Shown here piece after piece: positions 48,145-59,693 of a stretch of DNA of 64,000 bases. The notes below the pieces were generated by a model. The model was given only the letters and a program-made list of their open reading frames with translations. It was not told where the DNA came from and made no database searches. Source of the DNA: Diaporthe sp. PMI_573 (Eukaryota > Ascomycota > Sordariomycetes > Diaporthales > Diaporthaceae); NCBI GenBank assembly GCA_021399435.1, contig JAJTUP010000029.1, forward strand, positions 744,001 through 808,000, read 5' to 3'. A program made the position numbers and the translations under genes. How positions within the stretch are numbered: the first letter of the stretch is position 1; every line of letters starts with the position of its first letter.

Positions 48145-48260
48145 TGGACGTTGCGAGTCTGGGCGTCGGCATGGAGCATGCGCTTAGAATATTCAGGGCC
48201 CGGATTGGGCTTGGACGTTGCGAGTCTGGGCGTCGGCATGGAGCATGCGCTTAGAATATC
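48145..48260 (+). repeat. Direct duplication, two copies about 48 bp long, 67 bp apart
   Basis: Copy 1 starts at 48145 and copy 2 at 48212; both begin TGGACGTTGCGAGTCTGGGC and end TTAGAATAT. They appear identical over 48 bp, with a 19-bp spacer. Near-perfect identity points to a recent duplication. Confidence 0.85.
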
Positions 48261-48704
48261 CGGGTCGATCGGATTTCTCTTTTGGGGCTGGCATTGCATC
48301 AAGCCGCGCCGGACGGCCAACGTCTTTCGAAGCCTCGGTACGTAGATGCCACCCGGGCACGAAGCTACTCCCAGTCCGTCTTGACCAAGTCCTGTTGGTA
48401 GAAGCTGCTTGCTAATTTTTCTTGTCGCGCGTGAAACCTGGTCCGCTGGATCCCACTTCCCATATTTGTCCTAGCTAGGAATGCGTATTTCAAGCCATGG
48501 GCAGCGTCAATTAATGAATGTTGTACCGAGGTGAGTCGCATAGCTGCAGAGCCTTACAACGTTATCCAGACCATCACTATGTGTCTTAAAGGCCAAATAA
48601 AATAAGTCTTGAAGCTCAACAGGTGACATATATCATGGCTTACATCATGTACATCTGCTGTGATTTGTTCGAGTTCCACCATGTCGTGTTCGTATTCGCA
48701 TAGA

Positions 48705-48885
48705 ACATTTCCGCAAGGGAGGCTATTCTATGTGATGTCATCCCATAGGAGGTTGTTCTGGGAGACATTGCATGTGTTCTATGGGAGTTTGTTCTATGAT
48801 ACCTTGTCATACAGGGGGGTTTCCTAAGGGCGGTTTGCTATAGGAAGCTGTTCTAAATGAAGTGAACCTATAGGTATTTCATACT
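48705..48885 (+). repeat. Degenerate minisatellite, left inverted copy
   Basis: A run of imperfect units built on CTATAGGAGGTTGTTCT, for example CCATAGGAGGTTGTTCT, CTATGGGAGTTTGTTCT and CTATAGGAAGCTGTTCT. It begins ACATTTCCGCAAGGGAGG. The reverse complement of 55850-55967 begins ACATTTCCCCAAAAGAGG and continues with the same unit, so the two arrays form a distant inverted pair. Confidence 0.65.
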
Positions 48886-48993
48886 CAAGGGGGTTGGGCA
48901 GTGAGGACTGTCCAGATGGTCTACTGTAGATGCTATGGCCGTGTAGATGACATCCGATTAAATTTTGTTCTATTCCAAATATGATATCCTGCA

Positions 48994-51900
48994 CTATTGA
49001 TTTCCCTCGTGATCCTGTACGCTGCTGTATTCCGCAACTTTGACCCAGCTTTGGTCCCTCGGGCAAAGTGTGTAAGATGCAAGAGGAAGTCGAAGGTCCC
49101 TGCACGTGGTTACGAAATCAGGCATTGACATCGTCCCAGATTCTGGCGACTGCGGCAGCAGTGGCGAAGGAGACGCCAGTGGTGGTGAAAGAGACGGAGC
49201 CGGTGGCGCTGGCGGAGAGGGAGGCTCTGTCGCCAGGACGCAGGCGCATCGTGGGAACGCATGTAGGCTCAGGCCCCACTCGATGCAGGTGCTCGTGTAG
49301 CCCGACGGACAGGCGAAGACCGTGGTCCATGTGGTCTCCGTTGCGGTAATCGTGGACGGCTGTGTCATCACGCAGGCACATGATGAGAATGCGTGCTCGC
49401 CCAGCCCAACTTGCCCGCAAGTCATGATTTGATTCGGTAGACAGGGCGGAGTGGTTATCGACAACGATGATGTCGCTGCCTCCGTCGTGCTGATAATGCT
49501 TGTGGACTCCCGCGTCATGACGCAGGCGCACGACGAGTATGTATGTGGGCCCCTTTCAATCTGCCCACAAGTCAAGACTTGATCCGGTGGGCAGGGGGAA
49601 GTGGTTGAAGACACTGATGGCGTCGTTGCCTCCGTCGTTGCCGGGGTCGTGGCCTGGGTTGTTGCTTGCATAGTTGGTTGGGTCGTACTAATAATGCTCG
49701 TGGATTCCCTCGTCACGACGCAAGCGCACGATGAAAATGCATGGGCTCCCATCCCAACTTGTGCGCAACTCATGAATTGACCCGATGGGCAGGCGGAAGT
49801 GGTGCTGGGCACTGATGATGTTGTTAATGTTGTGTGGGCCGAGCCTGTATCGCTCGGTGCCGCTCCTAGACTGCATGTCGACACGTCCGGTGAGCCGCCG
49901 CACGCATAGGTCGCCGACGCTGGTGGTGCAGGAGCTGGTGGGGTGTGCGATGTGTCGAGGGCGAGGTCAGATTCCCACGTCCACTTGCCGGAGTTCATAG
50001 GAAAGCTCTTGAACAAATCCAACTTGGCTTGAACACCGTCGACCTTGCTGACCTCGTCTGGAGGGTTTGCGAGTTGCCGCAGGATGAGTATGTCGCTGTC
50101 GATGGCGCTTATAAGCTGAGGAATGCGGCTTGTTGACAGTGCATTGATATTTGTCTTTAGACTCCTCATGTAGTCGGATAACTTGTCTGCCATCGTGAAT
50201 TCCTTGCCTGAATTCTCCGCCCATCTAAGTTGTTCTACTACCTTCCTTTACTTGAGTTAGCAGGTGAGCTATGTGTGTCGGGTGTTTTCCTTTGCTGCGC
50301 AATATGGAAATATGAGGGATACGACAGAGACCTGCCGCGTTTACTTACAACTCATCCCACACTCGCCAAAGGCTTTCCGTCACGAGGTCGTCGATGTCCG
50401 GCCTGTTGAGGGCCTCGAAGCCAACCCACACATTTTCCATAAGGCGCAGCGATCTTATGACTTTGTCATACCCCTTGCCAAATGTATCCGTGGGCTTGAC
50501 CCTCCTTCTATTATGCAGCTGTTGGTTGAACAGCCCGGCCAAATTTTCCAAGTTGGCGACTTTACCCTATTGGGATACACGATGAGCGACATCCATTTCA
50601 AGAATCGGCTGGCAGGGATGCATTACCTTCGAATCCTGATTCATGCGCCTTGTCATTCCTGCCAAGCTTAAGAAGTTGGCATCGCCGCCGGGCATGGCAT
50701 TGAATATATCACCAATGCCATTCCTGGTCCGTTGGGGTCCAAAGCCGTAGTTATGCAAATCGGCGCAATTGATCTTCCTGGCCACATGATACTTGCTAAG
50801 TGTAGACAGAGATGGAGCATTGGGGTCAATAATGTATTCGAAGAAACCCTGGAGCCAGTGCTTCTCAAATGGATGGTCAGTTGTTGCCCCACTGTCCCAT
50901 CTCTCGGTACTATCCACAGGGCACTGGTCATAAGCGGCTTGGAAAGCTGGGGCTGCGATGCTGACGATTGATGGCGCACAATTCGCCGGATTGGTTGTTG
51001 TGCTAAGCCAGCGCAAGAGATCAGTGCGGCTGCCTTCCATGATAGGAGTTGCCACCTGGGTAACTCTAAGTCCAGCCTCAAAAAGGTCTTCATTCAAGAC
51101 CCCAACACCCCCTGGTATCCAAGGCCAAGTGACTGTTGTTAGCCCTGCGTTTGTTTGAAGTGTACATTTATTTGTGTCTGATCCAACTGCTGTCACCTCG
51201 GTTGCAGTGGTGGTCGCTTCCTCCAAGTCTTCATGTGGGCAATCAGGGTCGTCTGGGGGGCAAGAGTCTTCATGGCCACTATAAAGCAGGGGGCATTGTA
51301 GCTGGGTTGTAGTTGACAGGAATGTGGTTGAAGTTGTGGCTGTAACGCTGCAGGGTGCATATGTGATCGAGCATATTGTCGTATAACAGTCTGTTGTCGT
51401 GCCGCCGTCAGCCCCTCGTGACAGGGCACATGTTGCCTGACATGCACTCGTTGTTTGAGTTTCAGTGCATGAATCCGATGATTGGGTGGTCGTAGGTGTC
51501 GGTGATGGCGGCTGCGGTGGAGATGGAGATGGAGAGGGAGAAGGAGACGAGGACGGAGACGAGGATTGGGACTGCGTTGGCTCCGGGTCCTCATCCGAGG
51601 TCGGAGGATTCTCGCAGTTTCCAATGGTGATGAACAGTACGCGGATACAGGGTAAAGAGAATTCTGGGATACGGAATCCTGGCAATTGCAGACGGAAGCG
51701 GACATTCGGAATCGGTGGAAGGTTCCAAAGTGCAAGCCCTCCAATAACGGGCAAGACTGTGGGTGAACTGTCGTCTCTTGTGGTCGTGATCCACGTGAAA
51801 ACAGTCGATTCAAAGCCAGACAGCGGCTGGGCACCAAGGTTTGGAGGCAAAGTTGTCATGGTTGAAGTTTCCGGAGGCGGTGTATACGTCGAGCCGGGTG

Positions 51901-52464
51901 TTATTGAGTCTGGAGGAGGTAAAGACGGGGCTTCTGGAGTGGGAATCGAAGTCATAGGGCTTCGCCAAAAGTCAGTCGCTATCTTAGCGGGCACCATGGA
52001 CAGTAGCCCAATCAGAACAGCGGGCCCACTGTATTTTAGAAATGTACCACATGACAGCCATACTAGACTCTGGGAAAGACTTTGATGGGAGAGACTCTAC
52101 AAGGCAAGGGTGAAATTGAAATCCCTCCAAAGGAACACACACGACATGAAAGTAGTCCATCAGAGCTTGTAACAGGAACATTCCTCTACTAAGGAAGCGT
52201 ACAGGGCACCACTCACATCGAAATGTCTGTCACAGTCAACCCTCCATCGATAGAGCTCCCCACAACAGAACTGGCATCGCTTGAAAGCGAGATCGCCGGT
52301 GTTGTCACGGTGGAGAACGTTGCTAAAGGCAGATTGGAGGTTACTGTCATGGTAACCAAAGGCTGGGTCCATAACGTCGAGTTGAGAATTGGACTGTCAG
52401 ACGTAGACAGATTGAACGACAGCCAGCTGGCTCCGGTGCCCACCAAAGACGACGTGAAATTCAT
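48994..52464 (-). CDS. Large mucin-like protein with four tandem Cys modules
   Basis: 1032 aa, four exons: 52464-52217, 52028-50627, 50566-50349 and 50224-48994, all joints in frame (for example QDSK joined to GKVANLENLAGL, and WDEL joined to WAENSGKEFT). Order: Ser/Thr-rich N-terminus; a hydrophobic segment IGPAVLIGLLSMVP near 83-97; a Pro-rich region; a conserved segment IPNVRFRLQLPGFRIPEF ... LPCIRVLFITIG; a Ser/Pro linker; a Cys-containing region; then a conserved helical domain with GIGDIFNAMPGGDANFLSL and VKPTDTFGKGYDKVIRSLRL. This core is familiar from large secreted fungal proteins, some chitinase-associated, but the function is unknown. The last exon has four modules with exact spacing C-x7-C-x12-C-x-C, starting at residues 768, 834, 884 and 928, separated by Thr-rich linkers. 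A classical signal peptide is not obvious, so the 5' end is uncertain. Confidence 0.75.
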
Positions 52465-52842
52465 GGCGAGAAAAATAAGCTCTTGTAAAAATGGGAGATG
52501 ATAGAAAATGATGTCCCAGTCCTGAAGAGCCTGAGTATCTGGTCGAGTGGCGCGTTTGAATGAAGATGTGCCTCCTCGAGGCCATCAGGTAGTTATACCA
52601 CAACAGTGGCTGTCGCGCAACGAGTTGCATTTTTTTACAGATCATTGGCGATTCGGATGAGAATTTAATTCACAATTGACTAAACTTCTGGTAGCTGATG
52701 CCGAAGCTACGACCTTTTGCTGCTACCAACGACGCGGCCTCTGTACAACATTGCGAGACCTCAAATCGCTTGCAACGTGACATTTGCGCAGTGCCCCGGC
52801 GTGTGACAAGATATGAGTGCATTCGTCCTCCCCTGTGACGCA
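52465..52842. other. Short intergenic region
   Basis: Promoter of the mucin-like gene, possibly with an undetected first exon carrying a signal peptide. No ORF with a signal sequence was found here. Confidence 0.35.
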
Positions 52843-54231
52843 TCACAGCGCGTTCAACCCCGCCTCATCGACCGGCTCCCCATCAGGGCCCCAGTACACA
52901 GGGACCTCTGGGATATCTGGGACAGTTTCCAGATACTCTTCCCTCACACGCGGTCCTCCACAGTACAGGGCTTGACCCGGATCTAGCTCCCAACGCGTAC
53001 TCCTATCCCCAATACTCATTTCCCCCACCAACTTCCAAACCCGCCGTCGACCTTCTAGTCCAGGTGGAACATGGTCCAAGACGCCCCGGAAAACCTCATA
53101 GTCGGACTCAGGGTGCTCTCCAATGCAGTCTGGTACTTTGGGTCCCTGTGATAGCTTTCTGAATAGAAGCTCCCAGTCCATTTGCAATTTCGGGTCCGTT
53201 CGCTGAATTAGACCAAAATCGAGATCCCACAGCCATCCCATGCAGGGATAGTCTTTGTTGAATAGAACTTTCCAAAAACGGGCTCCCAACACTCTTGTGC
53301 ATTGGAGAGGCCATTCCTGGTCTTGTACGAGATATCCATATATGATAAGTTGCAGCTCATTGGGCAGTCTCCTAAGGCGGTTACGCAATGTTCGAGTCTC
53401 CTTCGTTACCGCAGGGCAGGTGCGATGCTCTAGATTCTTCAAAAGCGTATCGGTAAGTGATGGAATGTTCAGTGGGTCGTACATAAGATAATGGTCCTCC
53501 TCCCAGAACTCTCTGTGGAGACATTCTTTGCTAAAGTAGCCTCTTTCCAGTCCTTCCGTGTTCTGAAAGCCGTTCATGGTAATGGCCAAATAATGCCGTT
53601 CCCACCGTATTTGGCCAGGGTGATTTGGCCATACTATTTGGTCATTATCGTAGACCCCGGGGAATCGACTCAGACGTTGCTCCAAATTGACCTGGAAACG
53701 GTGGCGGAGAACCCGGAACAAAGCTCGCAGGGCAGTCGATCGTGTTTCATCCCATCTCGGAGACCTGAGTGCAATGTGAAAGCACGCTCTGTGCATTGGC
53801 AGGTACACTATGTTCTTTCCATCAGGTCCTCCGTTCCAAGAGTTGACATCGACAGCGTAAGGGAAGCAAGGGCCTTTGCGATGCGAGCCTTTTGGGCCAA
53901 GATCGTAACCGCATCCTTTGAACGTGCTACACCGAATTCCAATTTCGGCGGAAAACACGGCTGGCTCCTGGCAATCTTCGGGGTATTTCCGATTAGTCTG
54001 TACATATTCGTACTCCCGCGATAAGTCCCCTAACATAAGAGCATCGGTAGGCCAAGGTCCATTGTGAGATCTTTCGCGGTCTGTGATATGAAGTCCACAA
54101 ATGGAACATCGTGTATTTCCACATGCCGTAAGATGTTCTTCATGACACCAGACGGTCGTGGGGTTCCAGAACGGCGAGGGCACTTCAGTGGCGTCAATTA
54201 AAGCATCAGGAAAAACTGGATCGTATGCCAT
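52843..54231 (-). CDS. F-box protein with N-terminal Cys-rich zinc-like motif
   Basis: Single-exon, 462 aa, ATG at 54231. The N-terminus has paired cysteines CGNTRCSICG and later CSTFKGCGYD and HRACFHIAL, a spacing that suggests bound zinc. An F-box-like helix LRRLPNELQLIIYGYL lies near residues 290-320. The C-terminal part contains WKLVGEMSIGD and WELDPGQALYCGG. This domain order (Zn motif, then F-box) is common in fungal multi-copy families, which probably act as substrate receptors of SCF ubiquitin ligases. The frame is intact. The gene lies with the mucin-like gene inside the inverted minisatellite pair. Confidence 0.8.
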   Translation of the reverse strand: MAYDPVFPDALIDATEVPSPFWNPTTVWCHEEHLTACGNTRCSICGLHITDRERSHNGPWPTDALMLGDLSREYEYVQTNRKYPEDCQEPAVFSAEIGIRCSTFKGCGYDLGPKGSHRKGPCFPYAVDVNSWNGGPDGKNIVYLPMHRACFHIALRSPRWDETRSTALRALFRVLRHRFQVNLEQRLSRFPGVYDNDQIVWPNHPGQIRWERHYLAITMNGFQNTEGLERGYFSKECLHREFWEEDHYLMYDPLNIPSLTDTLLKNLEHRTCPAVTKETRTLRNRLRRLPNELQLIIYGYLVQDQEWPLQCTRVLGARFWKVLFNKDYPCMGWLWDLDFGLIQRTDPKLQMDWELLFRKLSQGPKVPDCIGEHPESDYEVFRGVLDHVPPGLEGRRRVWKLVGEMSIGDRSTRWELDPGQALYCGGPRVREEYLETVPDIPEVPVYWGPDGEPVDEAGLNAL

Positions 54232-56418
54232 GTCGACAGGCGGGTAAATGTCTGTTTAGTGTAGGTGATTGATTTTTGATGTATGTGTAAAGTCACTTTT
54301 TTTTAAGATCGTCTGCGGCGAAACGCAGGTTTCAATTTCTTTTCAATGCCGGGAAGCAAACTATAAGATTTCTTGTCAAGGTAACCTAATTAGTAGGTCA
54401 GGCCTGCGCGAATTTAGTGTACATATACTTCTTTTAGCGGCCCGACGGACTACCCTTTGTATGGAAGACAAGACCGCGTGACCAAGACACCTATCACACA
54501 CGAGAGTATTTTGAGAAGTTAACGCCGGTAGTATAGACTTAGCAGAGGACGGTGGTGTCCGTCGAGGTGCCAGCCCTTCTGGGCCGTCGTCCGACGGAGC
54601 TAGTCATACCACCCTAAGTGAAGACTTTTACCTTTCAGAGTCACCTCGGGAGTCAAAATTTCGATCTAAAGTGTATAGTATCTTAGTTCAATGATAGTAC
54701 ATTATCGCTGTCACAAGTATTCAAGACGGTACATATCCTGTTCTCTGTTGAAAAGACGAGGCGAACTTTCGTTCCGCAACTATACCGTACCAGGCGTCCT
54801 CAACACCACTGGCGTGAGTCACGAGGGAGTATTGCAATATTGTGAGTCACGCATAACAGGACTGCGTACGTAACCGGCCCGAAGGAAATTGGCCGTCAGA
54901 CACTTGTCCTAGTTACGTGATGCAGTCGGCAAATACTGGTCGACCCGTAGGTTTCCAGGCTTTGAGATCTGTGTCGCGCTCGCGGAAGGGAGGCAATACG
55001 GTGCGATGGTGTCTGTGGCTTGGTACCTCACTTACCACCCCGACTTTTTGCGATTGTGTTCGTTTGTGAAGTATTCAATATCCCGAGATCCCTGTGAAGC
55101 GTGATCACACTCGACGTCACACTTGTAATCAAAGTCGGACAATCATATTAGAGACCGTCTTGATGAACTACATTACTCTGATTGGGCATCAGTACAATTC
55201 CGGGGCCCGTAGGACCTCTCCTGATCCATTCCAGTCAATCAAGCTCAATCAATGGGCTGCTTGTCCGACCAAGTGCTTGATTTGGTCAAGTGGCAGCGAA
55301 CAGTTGCTGTCGGAGTTGGTCGGCGTGAATGCGCCCTGTTGAACGATAGAGCGAGGACGGGTGCTGTGTTACAGATTACGTTGCTAAACGCATCACATCG
55401 AAATTGCGGCGGCGCCATCCGGCGGGCAATTGTGCAACTGCTAAGGAGGTCGCGCGGCTGAGCACAGGCTCGCAAAAGCTACCTACCTAGGTGGGTAGCT
55501 ATGACAGCTTGAGCTACCGATACTCTTGGGGTCCTTGCCATTTGCCAACATTGGCCACTGTTCACCAAACATGGCCGGAAACTGCAAACATCATGTCGTC
55601 TGTCCCGCAGACTATTACAGTTCGCTCGTATTTGGCGGTTCCAGCAACCGGGTGGACTTTGTATCAAATGATGATGACTCTGAGTGATTCAATGGGGTTA
55701 AAACCAGCCCCATTGCTTACCATCTAGCTTCACAGAAAATTTGTTGCTGTTCTGTCATGATCTCCTTGTCACTACCTATTATATTTGGAATAGAAGAAGC
55801 TTTGCTCGGATATTCGCTACACAGTTATCACATCTAGATAAGGTAGACCACCTAGGCAGTACTTACTACCTAACCTCCTATAGTATAAAGCTCCTATAGG
55901 TTAGCTTCTTTCAATATAGCCTCCTATTGGATACCCTCCTATAGAATAACCTCTTTTGGGGAAATGTCATATTGGAAAACATTTTGTGGAGTAAATCCTC
56001 ATGGGGTATATGTAGCCAGATGGAAGGTAAGCGAGCGACAGAGGCTCCACAATGATGTTTTTGCATTTCTTAAATGTGGATGCGTTGCTGTGATAAGGTA
56101 TGTGAAAACTGGCTATGTGTGATGAGCTATCGCGCCCTTGGCTTTCTCAAGCAGATAAGCTTTGCCCTTTGCACGCGATTGGCTGTGGCACTAGTAGCTG
56201 CGGGAACGACGTCGATGACGATGGCTGCTTCGGGCTCTGGCTCGTTGCGACGTCGACCCCTCTAGGCGCTTGTACCGAAGCTTTCTTATAATGCATTTGA
56301 GGTTGAAAATCTGATCACGCGTTGTAATTGTTCGTTGACAGAAATTGCCTTGTTGTGCCCTAGCAACTCTCGAGGCGACCCAAGCCGTGTGCCCTGGCAG
56401 AAGGTACTCACCGACACC
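54232..56418. other. Gene-poor region containing the right minisatellite
   Basis: No supported gene. The stretch 54300-54700 is moderately AT-rich with short inverted motifs. The minisatellite occupies 55850-55967. Confidence 0.4.
55850..55967 (-). repeat. Degenerate minisatellite, right inverted copy
   Basis: Plus-strand units such as AACCTCCTATAG, AGCTCCTATAGG, AGCCTCCTATTGG and ACCCTCCTATAGAATAACC are reverse complements of the units at 48705-48885. The pair encloses about 7 kb with the mucin-like and Zn/F-box genes. Confidence 0.65.
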
Positions 56419-57990
56419 ATGTCTTTTCCTCAGGAATTTGACCTGGTTGTGACGAATGGTGTCTGTGCTACTGCCGCCGATGTGGCGCCTGTGGATGTTG
56501 GTATCAAAGGCGGAAAGATCGTTCTCCTTGCCCCTTCAGGCTCGCTCAGTAAATCTAAGACGTCGAGACTCATCGATGCCGAGGGCGGATATGTCATGGT
56601 TAGTCGCCCTCACCTCATTCTGACCCCCATCGAGCCCATATAAAAAGCCCAGTTGACCATCTGGCAGCCCGGGGGAATTGATTGCCATGTACATCTCCAA
56701 GAGCCAAGCATGTTCGGCAAGGGCACCTCGGCAGACAGCTACGAGTCTGGGTCACGATCAGCCATTGCCGGAGGGTGCACCACACTCGTTTCATTCGCTC
56801 CTCTACAAAAACAAGCCGAGTCCCCGTTAGAAGCGATAGAGGCCACACACAGCCTGGCCACGGGGAACTGCTACTGCGACTACGGCTTTCACCTTCTCAT
56901 GGGGAACGCGGGCCCCAAGGCCCTGGAGGAAATGCAGCTGCTGAAACAACACGGGGTCACCTCCATCAAGATCTACATGACTTACCAGGCGCTTCAACTC
57001 CGCGATGGAGAGATCCTGTCGGTGCTCCTGGCAGCGAGGGAGAACAAGATCCTCACGATGATCCATGCGGAGAACGGCGACGTCCTGGACTGGCTCACGG
57101 ACAAGCTCGAGGCCGCGGGGCTGTTCGCGCCGAGGTACCACTCCAGCTCGCGCCCGCCGGTCCTCGAGTCCGAAGCCACCAGCCGCGCCATCTCGCTAGC
57201 CGGGCTGATAGCTCAGACGCCGATCCTCCTCGTGCACGTCAGCGACCCAGCCGCGGCGCTCCGGATCCGCGAGGCTCAGACACACGGCCAGCCCGTCCTT
57301 GCAGAGACGTGCCCGCAGTACCTGTTCCTGACGCGCGACGACCTGGACAAGCCCGGCTTCGAGGGCGCAAAGTGCGTCTGCTCGCCTCCCCCGCGCAACG
57401 CCGAGGACCAAAATGCGATCTGGACGGGCCTCCGCAACGGGACCTTCTCCATCCTAAGCTCGGACCACTGTCCCTTCCGGTACGATGACGCGCAGACGGG
57501 GAAGAAGACCTGCGTGACGGATGAGCACCCCGTGGGGAGGTTCAAATACATCCCCAACGGTCTCCCTGGGATCGAGACGAGAATGCCGCTGGCCTTCTCC
57601 GCCGACAGGCTGGAGGTCACGAAGTTTGTGGAGGTCACATCCACCAATGCGGCCAAGATGTACGGGCTGTATCCGCAAAAGGGCTCGATGATTCCTGGAG
57701 TGTCGGATGCGGATCTGGTGATTTGGTATCCAGATGCAAAACGGCCGAATCTGACCCTGAAAAACGAGATGTTGCACCACGATGTGGACTATTCGCCGTA
57801 CGAGGGAAGGGTTATTGAGAACTGGCCCAGATATACGATCCTTCGCGGTGAGGTTGTCTGGGACCGGGATAATGGTGGCGTCCTGGGGAACAAGGGATAC
57901 GGACAGTTCATCAAGCGCCAGGCTAGTTCGTTGGGCGGTGTGTGGGAGACGGTGGATCAGCATGGGCCGTTTAACCTCGAGACGTTATGA
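56419..57990 (+). CDS. Dihydropyrimidinase/hydantoinase-like cyclic amidohydrolase
   Basis: 500 aa, exons 56419-56598 and 56668-57990 (GTTAGT donor, 69-nt intron). It belongs to the metal-dependent amidohydrolases that open cyclic amides (dihydrouracil, hydantoins) in pyrimidine breakdown. Metal-site motifs seen: His67-x-His69 in GGIDCHVH, Lys161 in SIKIYMTYQ (the carboxylated bridging Lys), His193 in MIHAENGD, His250 in LLVHVSD, and the Asp in LSSDHCPF. The length and the C-terminal beta part (DADLVIWYPD, GRVIENWPRYTILRGEVVW) fit the family. Expected cytosolic. Substrate specificity cannot be fixed from sequence; hydantoin, dihydropyrimidine or another cyclic imide are possible. Confidence 0.92.
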
Positions 57991-58977
57991 TGCATCCACC
58001 ATCGGCAATGGCTCTGATCGAGAGTATTGGGTCGCCTATGATCAGAGCCTTTCATTCTATGTTTGTTTCTTTTCGGGTTCTACCACATATTCCCCGGCGC
58101 GTGCTTGCATCAGGCAGAGACAATCAAGATGATGCTTCTATGCAAAGTACCACTTGTTTTACTTTTCAGGCATTGGGGCAGATTGCACGTTATGCCACAA
58201 CCACTGCCCGCCCGTGGCTGCAGGGTTTAGCCGGTGGGGGCAACAAGCAATGTGTTTGTCTTGCATTTCTCCAAGTGTTCATGCGGCAACCCCTTGCACT
58301 GCCAGCTAATACTGTGAAGCCCCGTACAAGAGTGGACAAGTTCTACTGTTCAGCACATGAACAGAAAAAGAACCGAATTCCACACCGTTCCCACCTGATC
58401 CTGTTAAAAATAGAGAAAACTTAGAGCTAGAGGTGCCGTGAGTTCCAGAATAGCTCAACTCTAAGTGATCAAGCAACTTCGGCGCTTACTCTGATGGGAT
58501 TTAGCTCTATAGTGTCAAGACTTGGCAGGGCCCACCGCACCACATGGGACGTTGAAGTTAGGTGTTTGTACGTCCCGACTCCCGAGAATCCCGTGCCGTT
58601 CCTGCGCCACCACTGGCATCCTTTTGCGGGGATCACAGGTGTTCTGGAAGCTAATACGGCATTGATTGGGTCCAAGACAGGCTGCCCCGCCCTTACATCA
58701 GAAGTGATACGAGGAGCACTCCTCGTATTAAGGCATGCGAGCATACAGCGATGTAGCAACACTACCAACCCCACACCTCGAACGGGCATGGCCGACGAGA
58801 GTGGGCGTGACCTCGGGACACGACTGTAGGAACCTCACGTTGGATTCTATACGAAGATCGCCCCAGAGAACACGCGCAGGTGACGATGAGGCGCATTCTT
58901 TACTCCTCCCGCCAAGATGACGTCCCATTCCAGGAAATCGGCTGTTCCGCTCCGCTTAGAAAAGGCACATGTTGAAG
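57991..58977. other. Intergenic region, no gene seen
   Basis: 3' side of the amidohydrolase gene and upstream region of the BYS1-like gene. Short open frames only. Confidence 0.4.
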
Positions 58978-58985
58978 TATATAAG
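58978..58985 (+). promoter_or_regulatory. TATA box of the BYS1-like gene
   Basis: TATATAAG, 121 bp upstream of the ATG at 59099. The downstream leader is pyrimidine-containing with ACAAGCCCGACC before the start. A strong TATA box is typical for highly regulated secreted-protein genes. Confidence 0.6.
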
Positions 58986-59098
58986 CCGGGCCGCCAGTTC
59001 ATGTTTTACGTGACAAAGATCCTGTTGACCACACACGCTCGCTCATCCACTACCTCGATATCCCAGAGATCAGACAAGCCCGACCAAATACCGCAAAC

Positions 59099-59693
59099 AT
59101 GAAGTTCTTCGCTACCATCATGGGCGCTGCCCTCGTCGCCACCGGCGCCCCTGCCCAGCAGGCTGTCGTCAAGAACAACTGTGCCAGCCCCATCTACATC
59201 CAGTCGTTCCCTTACGATGGCAGCGCGTCCGGCCCTCTCACCACCGTTCAGCCTGGCCAGTCCTTCTCGGAGGACTTCAGGAAGTCCGGCTCGGTTAGTT
59301 CCTCTCACCTCAAACATAGGTGTCGCCAAAGCAAAGCTAATCCACCAATATAGACCGTCAAGATTGCCAAGACCAGGACCCTGACCAGCCCTCTCTTCTT
59401 CGGCTACTCTTTCTCGAGCGCCCCAGACTATGCCTACTGTATGTCATCACACCTTCCTATTCCGTCTTGGGCCGGGCATATGGGAATCCTAGCTAAACAT
59501 ACCTTGTCCAGACGAGCTGAGCACGGAGTGGGGCAACCCCTTCGCCGACCAGCGCAACATCCTGACCCCTGGCGACGGCTGTGAGCTCTTCAACTGCGCT
59601 GCTGGCGACGCCAACTGCTACAGCACACCCGCCATGAAGAAGGTGTACGGCTGCCCACAGCCTGTCAACCTGGACGCCACCATCTGCGCTTAA
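59099..59693 (+). CDS. BYS1-like (yeast-phase-specific) secreted protein
   Basis: 153 aa, exons 59099-59293, 59354-59438 and 59512-59693 (GTTAGT and GTATGT donors). Signal peptide MKFFATIMGAALVATGAPA, then mature QQAVVKNNCASPIYIQSFPY. The pattern of VKNNC near the N-terminus, a GQSFSEDFR segment, SPLFFGYSFSSAPDYAYYELST and the C-terminal Cys set (GCELFNC, NCYST, YGCPQP, ATIC) matches the BYS1 domain, a small thaumatin-like beta fold. Seven Cys are seen in the mature protein. BYS1 was described from the yeast phase of Blastomyces; homologues are widespread in plant-associated fungi as extracellular proteins, often expressed on the host. The function is not known. Confidence 0.9.

Larger units (their letters stand above)
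45735..48993. other. Gene-poor region of 3.3 kb with repeats at its right end
   Basis: No supported protein gene; the frames are short. The right end contains a perfect local duplication (48145-48260) and a degenerate minisatellite (48705-48885). Confidence 0.4.

Noticed and set aside
53491..54024. 177-codon plus-strand frame
   Set aside because: Antisense shadow of the Zn/F-box gene.
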